Assembly (NCBI GenBank): GCA_904066235.2
Contig: CAJFCV020000004.1
Span: forward strand, 1,178,001 to 1,242,000
From: Bursaphelenchus xylophilus
Lineage: Eukaryota > Nematoda > Chromadorea > Rhabditida > Aphelenchoididae
DNA length: 64,000 nucleotides
Reading direction: 5' to 3'
Below the pieces are notes generated by a model that made no database searches, was not told the DNA's origin, and saw nothing but the letters and a program-made list of their open reading frames with translations. A program made the translations under genes and the position numbers. Positions 33,501-42,363 of the stretch are shown in pieces; position 1 is the first letter of the stretch, and every line of letters begins with the position of its first letter.

Positions 33501-36500
33501 AGGTTCGAACGTCAGATGTGCTCGCGGATTAAGAGACTGTCCAAATTACAGGCTGCGAAGTGCGCTGTTGCGTAATAAATACACTCAAGAGAGGGGTCTT
33601 GGGGATAAGTGCGGGAAATTGATGGGACAGATGATGGATTAGGGCTAATAGGGTTACAATTGAGGGGTTAGTGCAAAGTTGGAGTGAGGGAAAGTAAAAA
33701 AAGGAGTAGAAAAGTATAAAAAAGAATAAAAAATTTAAAAATTTAAAAAAAAATTAAATAAAACATAAAAAATCAAATTTTTAGTCCCCACCGAATCGAA
33801 TCGGCCGACCAAACCGCGCTCAGCGCCTCATTCGATCACCCGATTCGCATCCTCAAGGATGATATGTGTGTCAACGAGCCTTGCGCGTTCTATCAACAGT
33901 GTCGACGGACCCTTCGTTACGACAAAACTCAACCGGCGTTGGCTTTCGAAACCGACAACTTTCTGTTCCGTTCGCTGGCCACAATTCGGTCATTCAAATG
34001 CGAGTGTCCTCAAGGCTTTACGAGTGAGTTTTTTTATTTTTTTTTTGGAAATTTCAACGGCCGTATTTTACAAAATAAATTTTTTTTGAAAAATTTTTTT
34101 TTGGTTTTTAAAATACTTTTTAGCTTTTTTGAAATCCCGTTTTTAGCCAGTCCAACCAAGCCTGGCGTCTGTAACGAGCGTTTGGACTTGTGCTTCAACA
34201 ATCCTTGTCTGAATAATGGAAGTTGTGTCTCGTTGGAGAGCTCGTATCGATGCGAATGCCCAGCGGGAAGGATAGGTAGGAATATTTTATCAAATTTTTT
34301 ATCAATCTGTCGGGAAAATAATGAGCAAAATGTTGCTTGGACTTGTGCAATGTGTCTGAAAGAATTCGCAAAATCTCGGAATTCTTTGGAGTATGAAGCT
34401 GTCGGGAAAATAATGTGGATCCATCGCGCCTTGAAATGGCCTGTCGTCTTGCCGTAGCTAGAATTTTTGCACGAGGCGAGACAGTTTGCTGCGACAAACC
34501 CACATTATTTTCCCGACAGAATGATACCTCTAAAAAATTCTTTTGAAATCTACAGTGACGGACCTAATTCAGTGGCAAAAAAAGTATCATTTTGGATCCG
34601 GGAAGTATCAAAAAATGTGGCAAAATGCCTCCCTCTCCAACTCAAAAAACTCCATTTTGAAGGGCTCCCTCACAAAAAGAGCGGGCGCGCTTTTGAAATC
34701 GGATTTTTTTACTTGGAGAGGGAGGTATTTTGCCACATTTTTGATACCTTCCGGAGGCAAAATGGTACGTTTTTTCCACTGGGTCAGGTCCGCCATTGTA
34801 TACCTCTTAAAAGAGCTATTAGAAAACTTTATAAATCTGCTTTAGGCAAGCACTGCGAGCTCTCCGAAAAAGTGGACACTTGCCTTCCCAACTACTGCCA
34901 TTCCGGTGCCCAATGCGATCGGACGCCGAATCGCGAGCAGAAATGCCTCCACTGCCCGTGGACGCCGCTCGAAACGGACTCCAGATGCCGTCTACGCAGT
35001 CTCTCCTTCAACGGCGACGGCTATTTGGCGGTTCCGCATGAGATCCCAAGAATGGAATTTCGACTCGACTTAACGTTCGCGACAACATCGCAAAACTCGG
35101 TGCTGTTCTATGCGTCGCATTCGGCCGACAATTTCGACGGCGATATGTTGGAGCTGATCTTGCAGGGGGCGCCGAGATTGCGGGCCTCGTTGGGAGGCTC
35201 GTCCATGGTTGAGGTGGCACTGCCGGATTGGAAAGAGAACCGAGTCAGCGACGGAGAGTGGCATACCATTCATATCAGCTATAGGAATTTGGTGAGTTGA
35301 CTGTTGCAGACAGCTATAATTGATCCTCTCGTTCTCTAATATTGTTGCATATCTCATCTGCAATTGCAACGTAAAAACCCAGATTTTCGAGAATTTACAA
35401 GCAGTGAATTAGGTGGGCTATACACTCTGTGCCCTCTTATTTTCTGAACTCTACACTCTAATCTCCCACCTCTGCCCTCTATTTGTACATAGCGCCCTCT
35501 AATATACATCCTGATCTTTTGGCCAAAAAACGTACCATTTTGCATCCGGGAAGTATGAAAAATGTAGCAAGTGTAAGTGAAAAACTCCGACTTCAAAAGC
35601 GTATCCGCTGTTTTTGTAAGACAAAGAGCGCGCCCTTCAAACGGAGTTTTTTCACTTGGAGAGGGAGGCATTTTGCCACATTTCTGAGACTTCTCGGACG
35701 CAAAATGATACGTTTTTTCCCACTGGATCAGGTGCCTCACTATAGATGCCCTCTAACCGAAACTGAAATAGGCCGTCTAAAAATCTGAATGGATTCTCCG
35801 GGAATTTTGCGAGGACGCTTCTAAACCGGCGTCATTGTAATACATTTTCTGGACAAAGAAAGACTTATAAGTTACGAGCCATATAAGGAGCGAAACTTTG
35901 AAGAAACGAGAGCTTCTTCCGTCACTCACTTTATACATTTATCATCAATTTATTACTTTTTTGAGCAAAGTTATAATTTTCAATAACTTCAAATCCTTTT
36001 TTAGACCTTCCGCCTTTGGCTCGACGACTGTGACGCCGAACTCGCCTTGAACCACGCCGACAAAGTGGGATACAAAAAGTGCGCGGCCGAAGCAAAAATC
36101 TCCCTTCCGGCGCGCTGCAACGACCCCGCCGTTCCTTGTCATCGTTTCCTCGACCTCAGCTCCGCGCTCTACCTGGGAGCCCAGCCGAAACACGTGGAAA
36201 ACGGCTTTGTCGGCTGCTTGAAGGACCTGCGAATCGACGGGAAACTCGTTCACTTCTCCGACTTCAAACGTCTCGAGAAAGTGGGCGACGTTCAGGCGGG
36301 TTGTCGCCGGTTCCGGCCCGACCATTGCGCGTTACAAAGAGCGTTGATTGCCGTGAGCAAAGAGGAGCAAATTTCGGAGCATGTGGCGAGAGGAATGATG
36401 GACGAACCGTGTCATCCGACCGCGAAATGTCAGGATCAATGGGAAGGGAGGGTTTGCAAGTGCCCGCATCGCTTGCACTCCCATCGAAGCTGCGCCATGG

Positions 36501-39500
36501 AGACTTCGCACGCAATTAGTCTGCTGAGCGAAGAGAGCTATGTGGTGTGGAGATTGCCGGCGGAGCCGAAGAACTCCGTGCTCTATTTTGAGTTCAGGAC
36601 GAGGGAAAAGAAAACACAGGTCATGGTTATGGAGTTTGAAATGAAAACGGATCTTTTCATGTTCTCGGTGAGTAAAACTTATATTTAGTGGGGTTTCCAG
36701 CTCAAATTTGGTGTCTTAATGCCATAAAATTTCATTTTCTAGCTTATAGAATCTGTTAGAAATACTATTGTTACATTTTCCGACCTTGCAACAGAATGCC
36801 AAAAAATTTCAAAATTCGGCGGGAAATTCAAAATTCAATTTTTTCGCTCTAGTTTTGTTTGTACAGGGAAGATCATGTGTAAACATGATAGGAAGTCATC
36901 CTTAAAGTACAAATTACTTTAAAACAAAACGTTTTTATCAAAAAAACGGCTTTTTTCCGTTAAACTTTGTTAATGCAGTTTTTTAACCGCCGAATACCCC
37001 CTTAACCCACCTTTTTTCAGCTCGAATCCGGCCACGGATCCATTCGTTATGGCCAGGAGCAGTTCTTCCTCTCGCATCCCGATCTGTCGGACGGAGAATG
37101 GCACTCAGTCCGGGTGGACTTCGAATCCGACACCCTGATCGTCGACCACATCCATGCGCGAAGTATGAAGCCCACAACAAACGTCAAATCGCAGTCCTTG
37201 CACACCCAATTCCTCTACTCTGGGAATGCGCCATCAATGGCGTATCCGTCCGAGTTTTTGGGCTGCCTGCGGAACGTCGAAGTGGGCGGCGTGAAGCTGA
37301 AGCCGCATGAGCAGAGCAAGACCAAGCCCGGCTGCTCTCCCGCCACGAATCCCTGCAGTCAGCACGGGAACATATGCCCGCCGGCCTCGTCCTGCCAGAA
37401 GCAATGGGATCGGCATCGGTGCGAATGCAGTTTTGGGCATGTCGGCGATGCCTGCTTGGATATTTGCAGCGTGGAAGGGATCTGCAATCAAGGGCTTTGT
37501 ATACGGACGAATTTGACGGAAAAAGGCTATGAGTGCGCATGCCCGGAGGGGAGATCCGGCGAAAATTGTGAGGCTGAGGCGTTGGAACAGGAGTGTCCGC
37601 CAGGATGGTTTGGAGTTTTTGGACAGTGTAAAATCTGCAATTGCCGGATGGATAGAGGGTTCCTACAGCAATGCGATGAGATCAGCGGGCAATGCAAATG
37701 TCGACCTGGGTTCTACAGACAGGTAATGGCTATCCTAAGCATCCATAAATGGGTCTCTTTAGTTGATAGAGAGACAGCAAAAAAAATGTTTTTTTCTCTT
37801 GACTGTCTCTCTCAATTTTCTATAGTTTCTTGGCCCTTAAAGACCGCTGACTTCAAGCTAATGGATGTCCCAAAAAAATTCCAGACTTTCAGTGGGGGAC
37901 CTGATCCACTGGCAGAAAACGTGCCATTTTATTACATCCGGGAAGTATCAAAAATGTGGCAAAATACCTCCCTCTCCAAGTAAAAAAATCCGATTTTAAA
38001 AATGAGCCCGCTTCTTTGTGAGGAAACCCTTCAAAATGAAGTTTTTTCACTTGGAGAGGGAAGCATTTTGCCACATTTTTGATACTTCCCGGAACCAAAA
38101 TCTTACTTTTTTGCCTCTGGATCAGATCCCATACTTACAATATTTACCATAATTTATTAATCTTTTCAGAACGACCGTTGTCTCCCATGTGAATGCGGCT
38201 ACGGCGCTGAAAGTCCCCAATGTCACTCCGAAACCGGCCAATGCCAATGCGCTGGCGAAGCGACCGGTCGCCGTTGCGACCGTTGCCCAACGAAAAACAA
38301 CCGACCTCAACTCCTTGAACGCAAGAGCTTGAAATGTCAGCCGTTGAAGGATCGCTGCCCCGCCGAAATCGAGCTGGGAATTCAATGGGCGAGCACGGTG
38401 CGTGGAGTGGTCGCACGGCAGAGTTGCCCGCATGGACAAATGGGAATTGCAACGCGTCTCTGTCGGGCGAGCGGCGAATGGGCGCCGGCCAAGACCTACA
38501 ACTGCACCTCGAGTGTGCTGTATGAGCTCGCCGAACGAGTGAATAGCAATTCGAACACGGGTATAACCGCTATAACCAGATCGCTGGAGAATTTGACGGT
38601 TTGGGACGCAACCCTTGCAACTGGCCGCAATTTGGACTTGGCCATCGGCGTGTTATCGAGTATTATCAAGACCACCGACGCCGCTACAGCACACGCAACG
38701 GACCATCGATTCACACGGACCGTGTTGAAGATTGCCGACAATTTGCTAGACCAAAAACTGAACGCGGTGCAGTTTCTGGGAGTGCTCTCGAGATTGTACG
38801 AATTCGGCTCCACACTGTCTAGAATTCATGCCGACATGCCATTCATACGGCCGTTTGTCTACTACGGTCAGGAATTCGTCTTCGCTATCGATATTATCAA
38901 TGAGAAATCGGCGGGAATTCAGCTGCCAAAATATCAGAGTCTGATTGCGCCTGAAGCCAACCGCGTTTTCAGCAGACAAGCAAATGATTTCTACAGTAAT
39001 CAAGGCAATGGCTACAGTAATTCAGATGGTTATTCTCGAGAGCCCATTAAGAATCTCCATGTCAACTTGCCAACGCAAAATTCCGCAGTGTTCTACAGTT
39101 TCGTGCGACCGCAGTGCAAAGATTGTGGCAACGGCGATATCGTACTGCTAAAGACCACCCCGTTGGATGTGAAGTCGAGCTCATACGACGGCATGGTCCA
39201 ACTCACCTTCCGACGCCAAGACTCGACGATCGATGAGGATATCAACAGTCTAAAGTACCCGGAGTGTGTTCAAGCCGCGGAGTTGGAAGAGCGTTTGAGT
39301 TCGGAGAGATTCAGGAAAAATCAGAATCTGGATGGCGCTAATGTCGGATACAGTAATCTAGAATCTTTACATGACCCGTATTCTATCAACTCCAAAGATT
39401 TCTCCAGCGAGATCTCGTTTGACTGGACGACCGCTACAAGCTCAGGCCAGCTCATGTCCCTGAATCGAACGCATGCGGTGTGCCGATTCGCGACGGACGC

Positions 39501-41281
39501 GACAAAGCCAATTGGCGGAATTTTCACCCTACTTTCCAAGTCCGACAACAGCGCGATTATTCAGTTCACAATTGGTCGTCTACCCTATACGGCGCCACTT
39601 TGCGCCGCATTCGCCTTGTTCCTGTTGCTGCTCTCGGTGCTGGCCACGATATTCAGGCGGGATATTGGGCAGAGATTGGTGAAGCTGGCGTTTTTGGGCG
39701 CCTTCATCTTCAACGCTGGAGTTTTGTTCTTCTTGCCGAGACTGCAGTTCAACAGCATCTTCTGTGGGTTCCGAACCGCGTTGCTGGTGTTCAGCTCCAG
39801 TGGAGAGTTTTCGTGGCTATTCTTGTTGACGCTGCACATCTACCGGATCTTGGTGGAGGAGAGGGCAAAGACAAAGTGAGCTTTTTTCGGAATGAAAAAT
39901 ACAGCCAAGCCTCTGTGCAAATAATTGAAAGCGATCAAAAAGTACAATATTTTGGAGGGCTTTTTTTACGAAGGTTGATTTTGGCCCAAATTCACCACTA
40001 CGACCTCTAAAATTGCTCGTTATACAGAGGCTTTGTTCTACGGAAATTTTTGTAAAAATTTTTCACCGTAAAATTTCGGAGTAACATTGTTATCCTCCAA
40101 CTAATCTAACAACATTTTCAGCTACGTTTTCTCCTTCATTTTTGGCCTTCTTGCTCCCTGCATTTCCTGCACGGCCATCTTCTTCCTCAGCGAAGGCTGC
40201 ACATTGCAGCCCGGCTCCCGAAATCTTTGGCTACTCATCGCTCCGGTGGTGTTACTGTTGATGTTCAGTTTTTACGCTCTGGCCACCTCATTCATTGTCT
40301 CCTTCAGCAAGCAGTACGACGTCATTGTCGCCAAACATGGATTGAAGAAAATGCTGGCTTCGCATGCAATTTTGGTAAGCTCTTGGATCGAATTATCTAT
40401 ACAATTGAGAGAGTGAGACATTAAAAAATTATTTTTTTAGCTGATTCTCTGCACCGTTCATGTTACGGTCTCCGTTTACTACTTCATTTTCTGGACTCAA
40501 CACACATTTTTGATTGAGGGAATCACCAATGTTGTGCTGGTGTTCGTCGCTATCTACATCTTTATTTGGAGCAACTTCTTGTCCAAAATGGTAAGCAATC
40601 CCCGTTTCTTCCAAACCCCCATCTCTTTAGAAATCGGCCAACCGAAAATCCGAATTCTGGCTTGACTCTGAGCAAAAGATTGCCCCGGCCAATTTGCATC
40701 AGAATTTCTTGGATCAGCCGGACGCTCACTCACCATTATTGCACACCTTAAGCAATGATTCGAGTGAATACAGTCAAAAGAATGCGTATGGAGAGGCAGT
40801 GAATGATCATATGAGCGACGTCAACCCTTATAATGCAACCTACGTTCATCACACGTTGCAAAGATCGTTGAAGCTGCAACAGAACTCGGTATGAGATATC
40901 TTTAGCTCTCTCCTCTTTAACCGTAGTGTTCACGTCACTTTTGACAGCCCTTTAATGCCGCTTTTCTTTCAGATCCTCTCTCCAGTCCCTCCTCTCCCGC
41001 GATCGCTTGGAGCTCAGCTGCATGATGATCTTGACTCCGCTCACTCCTCACCCTATACGACACGATCACCGCTACTGTCGCATCACTTGGATCATCAAAT
41101 CCCGCGGACCCCGGAACTCGCTCAACGAGACCCTGGAAGCCATTTCGGCACCATGCGATCCACAATGGACAGTCCGGCGCGAAGCCGCTTCGGTTCCGCT
41201 GTCGATGAAGGGAACGATATTTACTATTCATTTACCGGCAGGAGAAAACGTTCTACTCAGGCATGCACAACTTTCTCTTAA
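18523..41281 (+). CDS. fmi-1: Flamingo/CELSR-type seven-pass cadherin
   Basis: The 21 exons are 18523-18897, 19601-19835, 19874-20067, 20832-22001, 22527-22714, 22781-22926, 29155-29395, 30404-30763, 31613-31759, 31801-31940, 32908-33184, 33785-34023, 34147-34275, 34846-35291, 36005-36667, 37021-37722, 38170-39875, 40122-40374, 40441-40590, 40631-40888 and 40973-41281. They give 2,775 residues, near the family size. In order: a signal peptide (1-18), a basic RRVKR site (about 131) that may be cut by furin, nine cadherin repeats (about 148-1080) with DVNDN-type calcium linkers, EGF modules (from about 1190), two laminin-G domains (about 1330-1500 and 1590-1730), more EGF, laminin-EGF (from 1885), a hormone-receptor motif (about 1945), a GAIN/GPS region (GPS about 2320), seven transmembrane segments (2350-2590) and a 185-residue tail. 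This is the CELSR order, a plasma-membrane adhesion GPCR acting in axon guidance and planar polarity. The GPS has lost canonical cysteines. Introns are 38 nt to 6.2 kb. Confidence 0.93.
19000..19385. repeat. Inverted-repeat element, GTCCAGAAAATGTGTC family
   Basis: GTGTCCAGAAAATGTGTCAT at about 19058 is inverted at about 19350 as GACACATTTTCTGGACACAC. A second inner pair is AACTGTATAG near 19117 and CAACTG near 19310. It lies in Flamingo intron 1 and is related to the element at 32254-32570. Confidence 0.7.
20246..20398. repeat. MITE family A, subtype 1
   Basis: ATCAGTCTGTCGGGGAAATAA on the left pairs with TTATTTTCCCGATAGACTGA on the right. The interior CACTCTGTCGCATCGAAAATC marks subtype 1. 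It lies in Flamingo intron 3. Confidence 0.88.
20634..20784. repeat. MITE family A, subtype 1
   Basis: This is the second copy in the same Flamingo intron, 240 bp downstream of the first and with its internal landmarks in opposite order. It ends only 47 bp before the next exon acceptor at 20831. Confidence 0.88.
22342..22488. repeat. MITE family A, subtype 1
   Basis: TCAGTCTGTCGGGAAAATAA and its inverse ATTTTCCCGACAAACTA bound the copy. It ends 38 bp before the acceptor of the exon at 22527. Confidence 0.88.
24299..25180. repeat. Fold-back element, arms about 230 bp
   Basis: The left arm (24299-24530) and right arm (24953-25180) are inverted. Landmarks are GATGTGTCAAATTT/AACTTGACACATC, GAAGATGGGCTGAAAAGTGA and GAGAAAGGTACAAA. 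Each arm ends inward with a CATGACCATGGATAATGTAAGTG-like block. The loop of about 420 bp is unrelated. It lies in Flamingo intron 6. Confidence 0.75.
25510..25620. repeat. GCACCGTGCA-family fragment
   Basis: GTTGCTGGAGTGGTTTGGC and TTGCACCGTGCAGTAGGC match the left half of the element at 2487-2680. The right end is missing. Confidence 0.5.
25969..26092. repeat. MITE family A, left end lost
   Basis: The right end (TTATTTTCCCGACAGACTTA) and subtype-1 interior are present. The CTGTCGGG tip on the left is absent. Confidence 0.75.
26440..26530. repeat. GCACCGTGCA-family fragment
   Basis: CCACTCTGCAATTTCTTGC followed by TTTTTGCACCGTGCAATACG matches other copies. It runs directly into the GGCCCG-rich element, which may have inserted in it: GGCTGTCGCT occurs on both sides of that element. 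Confidence 0.45.
26532..26885. repeat. Element with GGCCCGG-rich ends
   Basis: Blocks of GGCCCGGCCCGG-type repeat at 26555-26670 and 26800-26865 flank an A+T-rich centre. AGCATGGCTGC at the left tip is inverted as GCCATGCCTAGC at the right. AGCTGTCGCT/GGCTGTCGCT outside both ends may be a target duplication. The plan resembles the GGAGCC element at 6508-6955. Confidence 0.6.
26949..26985. repeat. MITE family A, solitary end
   Basis: GTCTGTCGGGAAAATAATGA and the following CACTCTG are present with no matching right end before the next complete copy begins at 27059. Confidence 0.7.
27059..27212. repeat. MITE family A, subtype 1
   Basis: TATCAGTCTGTCGGGAAAAT and its inverse bound 154 bp. The subtype-1 interior (GCTCTGTCGCGTCAAAAATC) is clear. 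Confidence 0.88.
28018..28613. repeat. Fold-back element with a tRNA-like core
   Basis: The left arm (28018-28160) and right arm (28475-28613) are inverted with very few differences. Landmarks are AAGGAAAGTACTTTTATGGG, TTTTTGACGGGACATATCTC and AGCTGCCCATTTTAGG. The 310-bp centre carries the tRNA-Ser-like sequence at 28227-28307. It lies in Flamingo intron 6. Confidence 0.8.
28227..28307 (+). pseudogene. tRNA-Ser-like sequence, degenerate
   Basis: The 5' half reads as a type II (long variable arm) tRNA. It has an intact A box TGGCCGAGTGG at 28233-28243, a TCTGGGAATC anticodon region that would give GGA (Ser), a G-rich variable region and a B box GGTTCGATTTC at 28286-28296 with one mismatch. 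The 3' acceptor strand does not pair with GCGGTGT and the anticodon stem is poor, so it is not a functional tRNA. The two boxes could still act as an internal Pol III promoter, as in tRNA-derived SINEs. Confidence 0.6.
28795..28820. repeat. MITE family A, solitary end
   Basis: TCTGTCGGGAAAATAATAAG stands alone and no partner end follows within the expected 150 bp. From 28613 to 28795 the sequence is a run of A+T-rich low-complexity DNA. Confidence 0.65.
28948..29083. repeat. MITE family A, internally deleted
   Basis: Both ends are present (ATCAATCTGTCGGGAAAATA; ATTATTTTTCCGACAGA). The left interior is short, so the hairpin is asymmetrical. It ends 72 bp before the exon at 29155. Confidence 0.8.
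29498..30102. repeat. Dispersed element, family D, long copy
   Basis: TTACAGGGGAAGTACTG and CACTTGGGTACTTCCCCTGTAA form the ends. The interior is inverted relative to the copies at 3521 and 6010: TTGGCCATAGCTTTGC and AAGGCCAGAG appear in complementary order. About 150 bp of extra sequence near the left end accounts for the length. It lies in Flamingo intron 7. Confidence 0.7.
30811..30906. repeat. MITE family A, short deletion form
   Basis: Ends ATCAGTTTGTCGGGAAAATA and TTATTTTCCCGACAACTGAT enclose only about 50 bp, showing internal loss with intact ends. Confidence 0.85.
30927..31079. repeat. MITE family A, subtype 2
   Basis: TATCAGTGTGTCGGGAAAAT begins 20 bp after the previous copy ends. 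The interior (ATTTATAACGCCTTCCAAGTG and GGCGCGCACCGCGAAG) is of subtype 2. The two neighbouring copies are therefore different subtypes rather than a local duplication. Confidence 0.88.
31160..31249. repeat. Family-B fold-back, right half only
   Basis: GAGGGAGGTATTTTGCCAC through GGATGCAAAATTATACG to CAGGTGCCTCACTGTAG is present without a left arm. Confidence 0.7.
32085..32735. repeat. Nested inverted repeat in Flamingo intron 10
   Basis: An outer pair, GGGTCAACTGTAGAGGGGAA at about 32105 and its inverse at about 32690, extends inward through CTTGACTCGATCATTCC and AGCTCAAAACTTACAAA. Inside lies the GTCCAGAAAATGTGTC pair at 32258 and 32540. The whole forms one long hairpin of about 650 bp. 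Confidence 0.75.
33337..33405. repeat. Family-B fold-back, left fragment
   Basis: GCAAAAAACGTACCATTTTGC through GTGGCAAAATGCTTCCTG matches the left arm of other copies. Both the tip and the right arm are missing. The rest of the intron (33406-33784) shows nothing else. Confidence 0.65.
34303..34527. repeat. MITE family A, composite of two copies
   Basis: A solitary subtype-1 left end (ATCAATCTGTCGGGAAAATA, 34303-34330) is followed by a complete subtype-2 copy at 34397-34527 (AGCTGTCGGGAAAATAATGT to ACATTATTTTCCCGACAGAA). It lies in Flamingo intron 13. Confidence 0.8.
34552..34800. repeat. Fold-back MITE, family B
   Basis: CTACAGTGACGGACC to GGTCCGCCATTGTA, with both arms full length. It starts only 25 bp after the family-A copy and ends 45 bp before the exon at 34846. 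Confidence 0.85.
35521..35745. repeat. Fold-back MITE, family B, left tip lost
   Basis: The left arm starts at AAAAAACGTACCATTTTGCAT. The right arm is complete to GGTGCCTCACTATAG. Part of the CTCCCTCTCC block on the left is deleted. Confidence 0.75.
36668..37020 (+). other. Flamingo intron 15, no element recognised
   Basis: GTGAGT to TTTTTTCAG in phase 0. The 353 bp are A+T-rich and hold no repeat family seen elsewhere in the window. Confidence 0.6.
37890..38136. repeat. Fold-back MITE, family B
   Basis: TTCAGTGGGGGACCTGATCC to GGATCAGATCCCATACTT. The right tip is diverged, but both arms with CTCCCTCTCCAAG and its inverse are present. It lies in Flamingo intron 16, ending about 33 bp before the acceptor of exon 17. 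Confidence 0.8.
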
Positions 41282-41491
41282 TTTTATTTCAAAAATATTT
41301 TAACAGTCTTATATTTCATTTTTTTCATATTCCAAAACTCACGGGTTATAAAATAATTGTAGTCAAATTTTGATCTCTCAATGAGTAAATTTACCTTGCT
41401 ATTAAACTTTAAATCTTGGTGCAGTAACCGTCAAATTGAACAAAAAACTTTTATTGCGAATGTCTGTACATTTCATCTTGCGTATAATTGA

Positions 41492-41497
41492 AATAAA
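41492..41497 (+). promoter_or_regulatory. Polyadenylation signal of the Flamingo gene
   Basis: AATAAA lies 211 nt after the Flamingo stop codon, a usual distance for a nematode 3' UTR. From 41498 to 42200 I see no gene. Confidence 0.6.
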
Positions 41498-42298
41498 TTA
41501 AATATTTTTCCATGACAAATTGCTTGAAAAACGAAATATGACCTTTTGGGGAGCCAGAAGGCCTACAAGAAGCCACGACATGTCTGTTTAGTGCATCCCC
41601 GCGAAAACACCTTGTCGCACCTATTCAAACGGAGGCGAGCAAAATTCACGTAGCACTGTCACTTCGCACGGTGAGAAATAAATTTTACCGGGGACGGCAA
41701 AAAAGCTTGTTTCGGAAATGAAACTGCACAGTGTAAGGCAACCCCAAATAGAATGATAATGTTTCCCGCAGAATTTTGAGCTTTGTCAAATCAAAGTCTC
41801 AAAATTGACAAAAAAAATCTAATAGTTATGAGAACATAGTTTTCGGCAGGGAATCCCCACGAAAAAAACCTTTTTTGATGTTTCGTTTGATTCAATTGAT
41901 ACAAAATGGGCGACGTGCCAAAAGGAGGCATTAAATATTTTGGGTTGCACCTGTGGTATAAAGAATGCCAACGAAGAAGACAATCACAACCCAGGACTTC
42001 AAGGGGATTTCATTACAATAAGGAGGAATGTGTATTTCGACTTACGATTAGCATAGAGAACAAAAAACTATAAAGAATTTCTAGCACTCACGCGTATTTC
42101 TCTTAAATGGATGGAACAGTTTCTAAACAACAAAGTTTGTTAGTTTAAAGTATGATTGCTCTTTCACCATTGAACAGAATAACCGTAGGTGATCCCAACA
42201 AATAATTTGCACGCGTTTATTACTTGTTCAGCATTGTTTGAGAGTCATTTGATGTCATACAAACAAGATTGACCTGCAGCTAAACAATCAAACCGGGA

Positions 42299-42310
42299 CA
42301 TATTTAAAGT
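42299..42310 (+). promoter_or_regulatory. TATA-like element of ShKT mucin gene A
   Basis: CATATTTAAAG lies 54 nt before the ATG. The same word is at the same distance before gene B, within about 120 bp of well-conserved upstream sequence. Confidence 0.5.
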
Positions 42311-42363
42311 CTTGACAATGTTTTATGGTAATATTGACGAGCCTCGTGCAGGACACGACAAAA

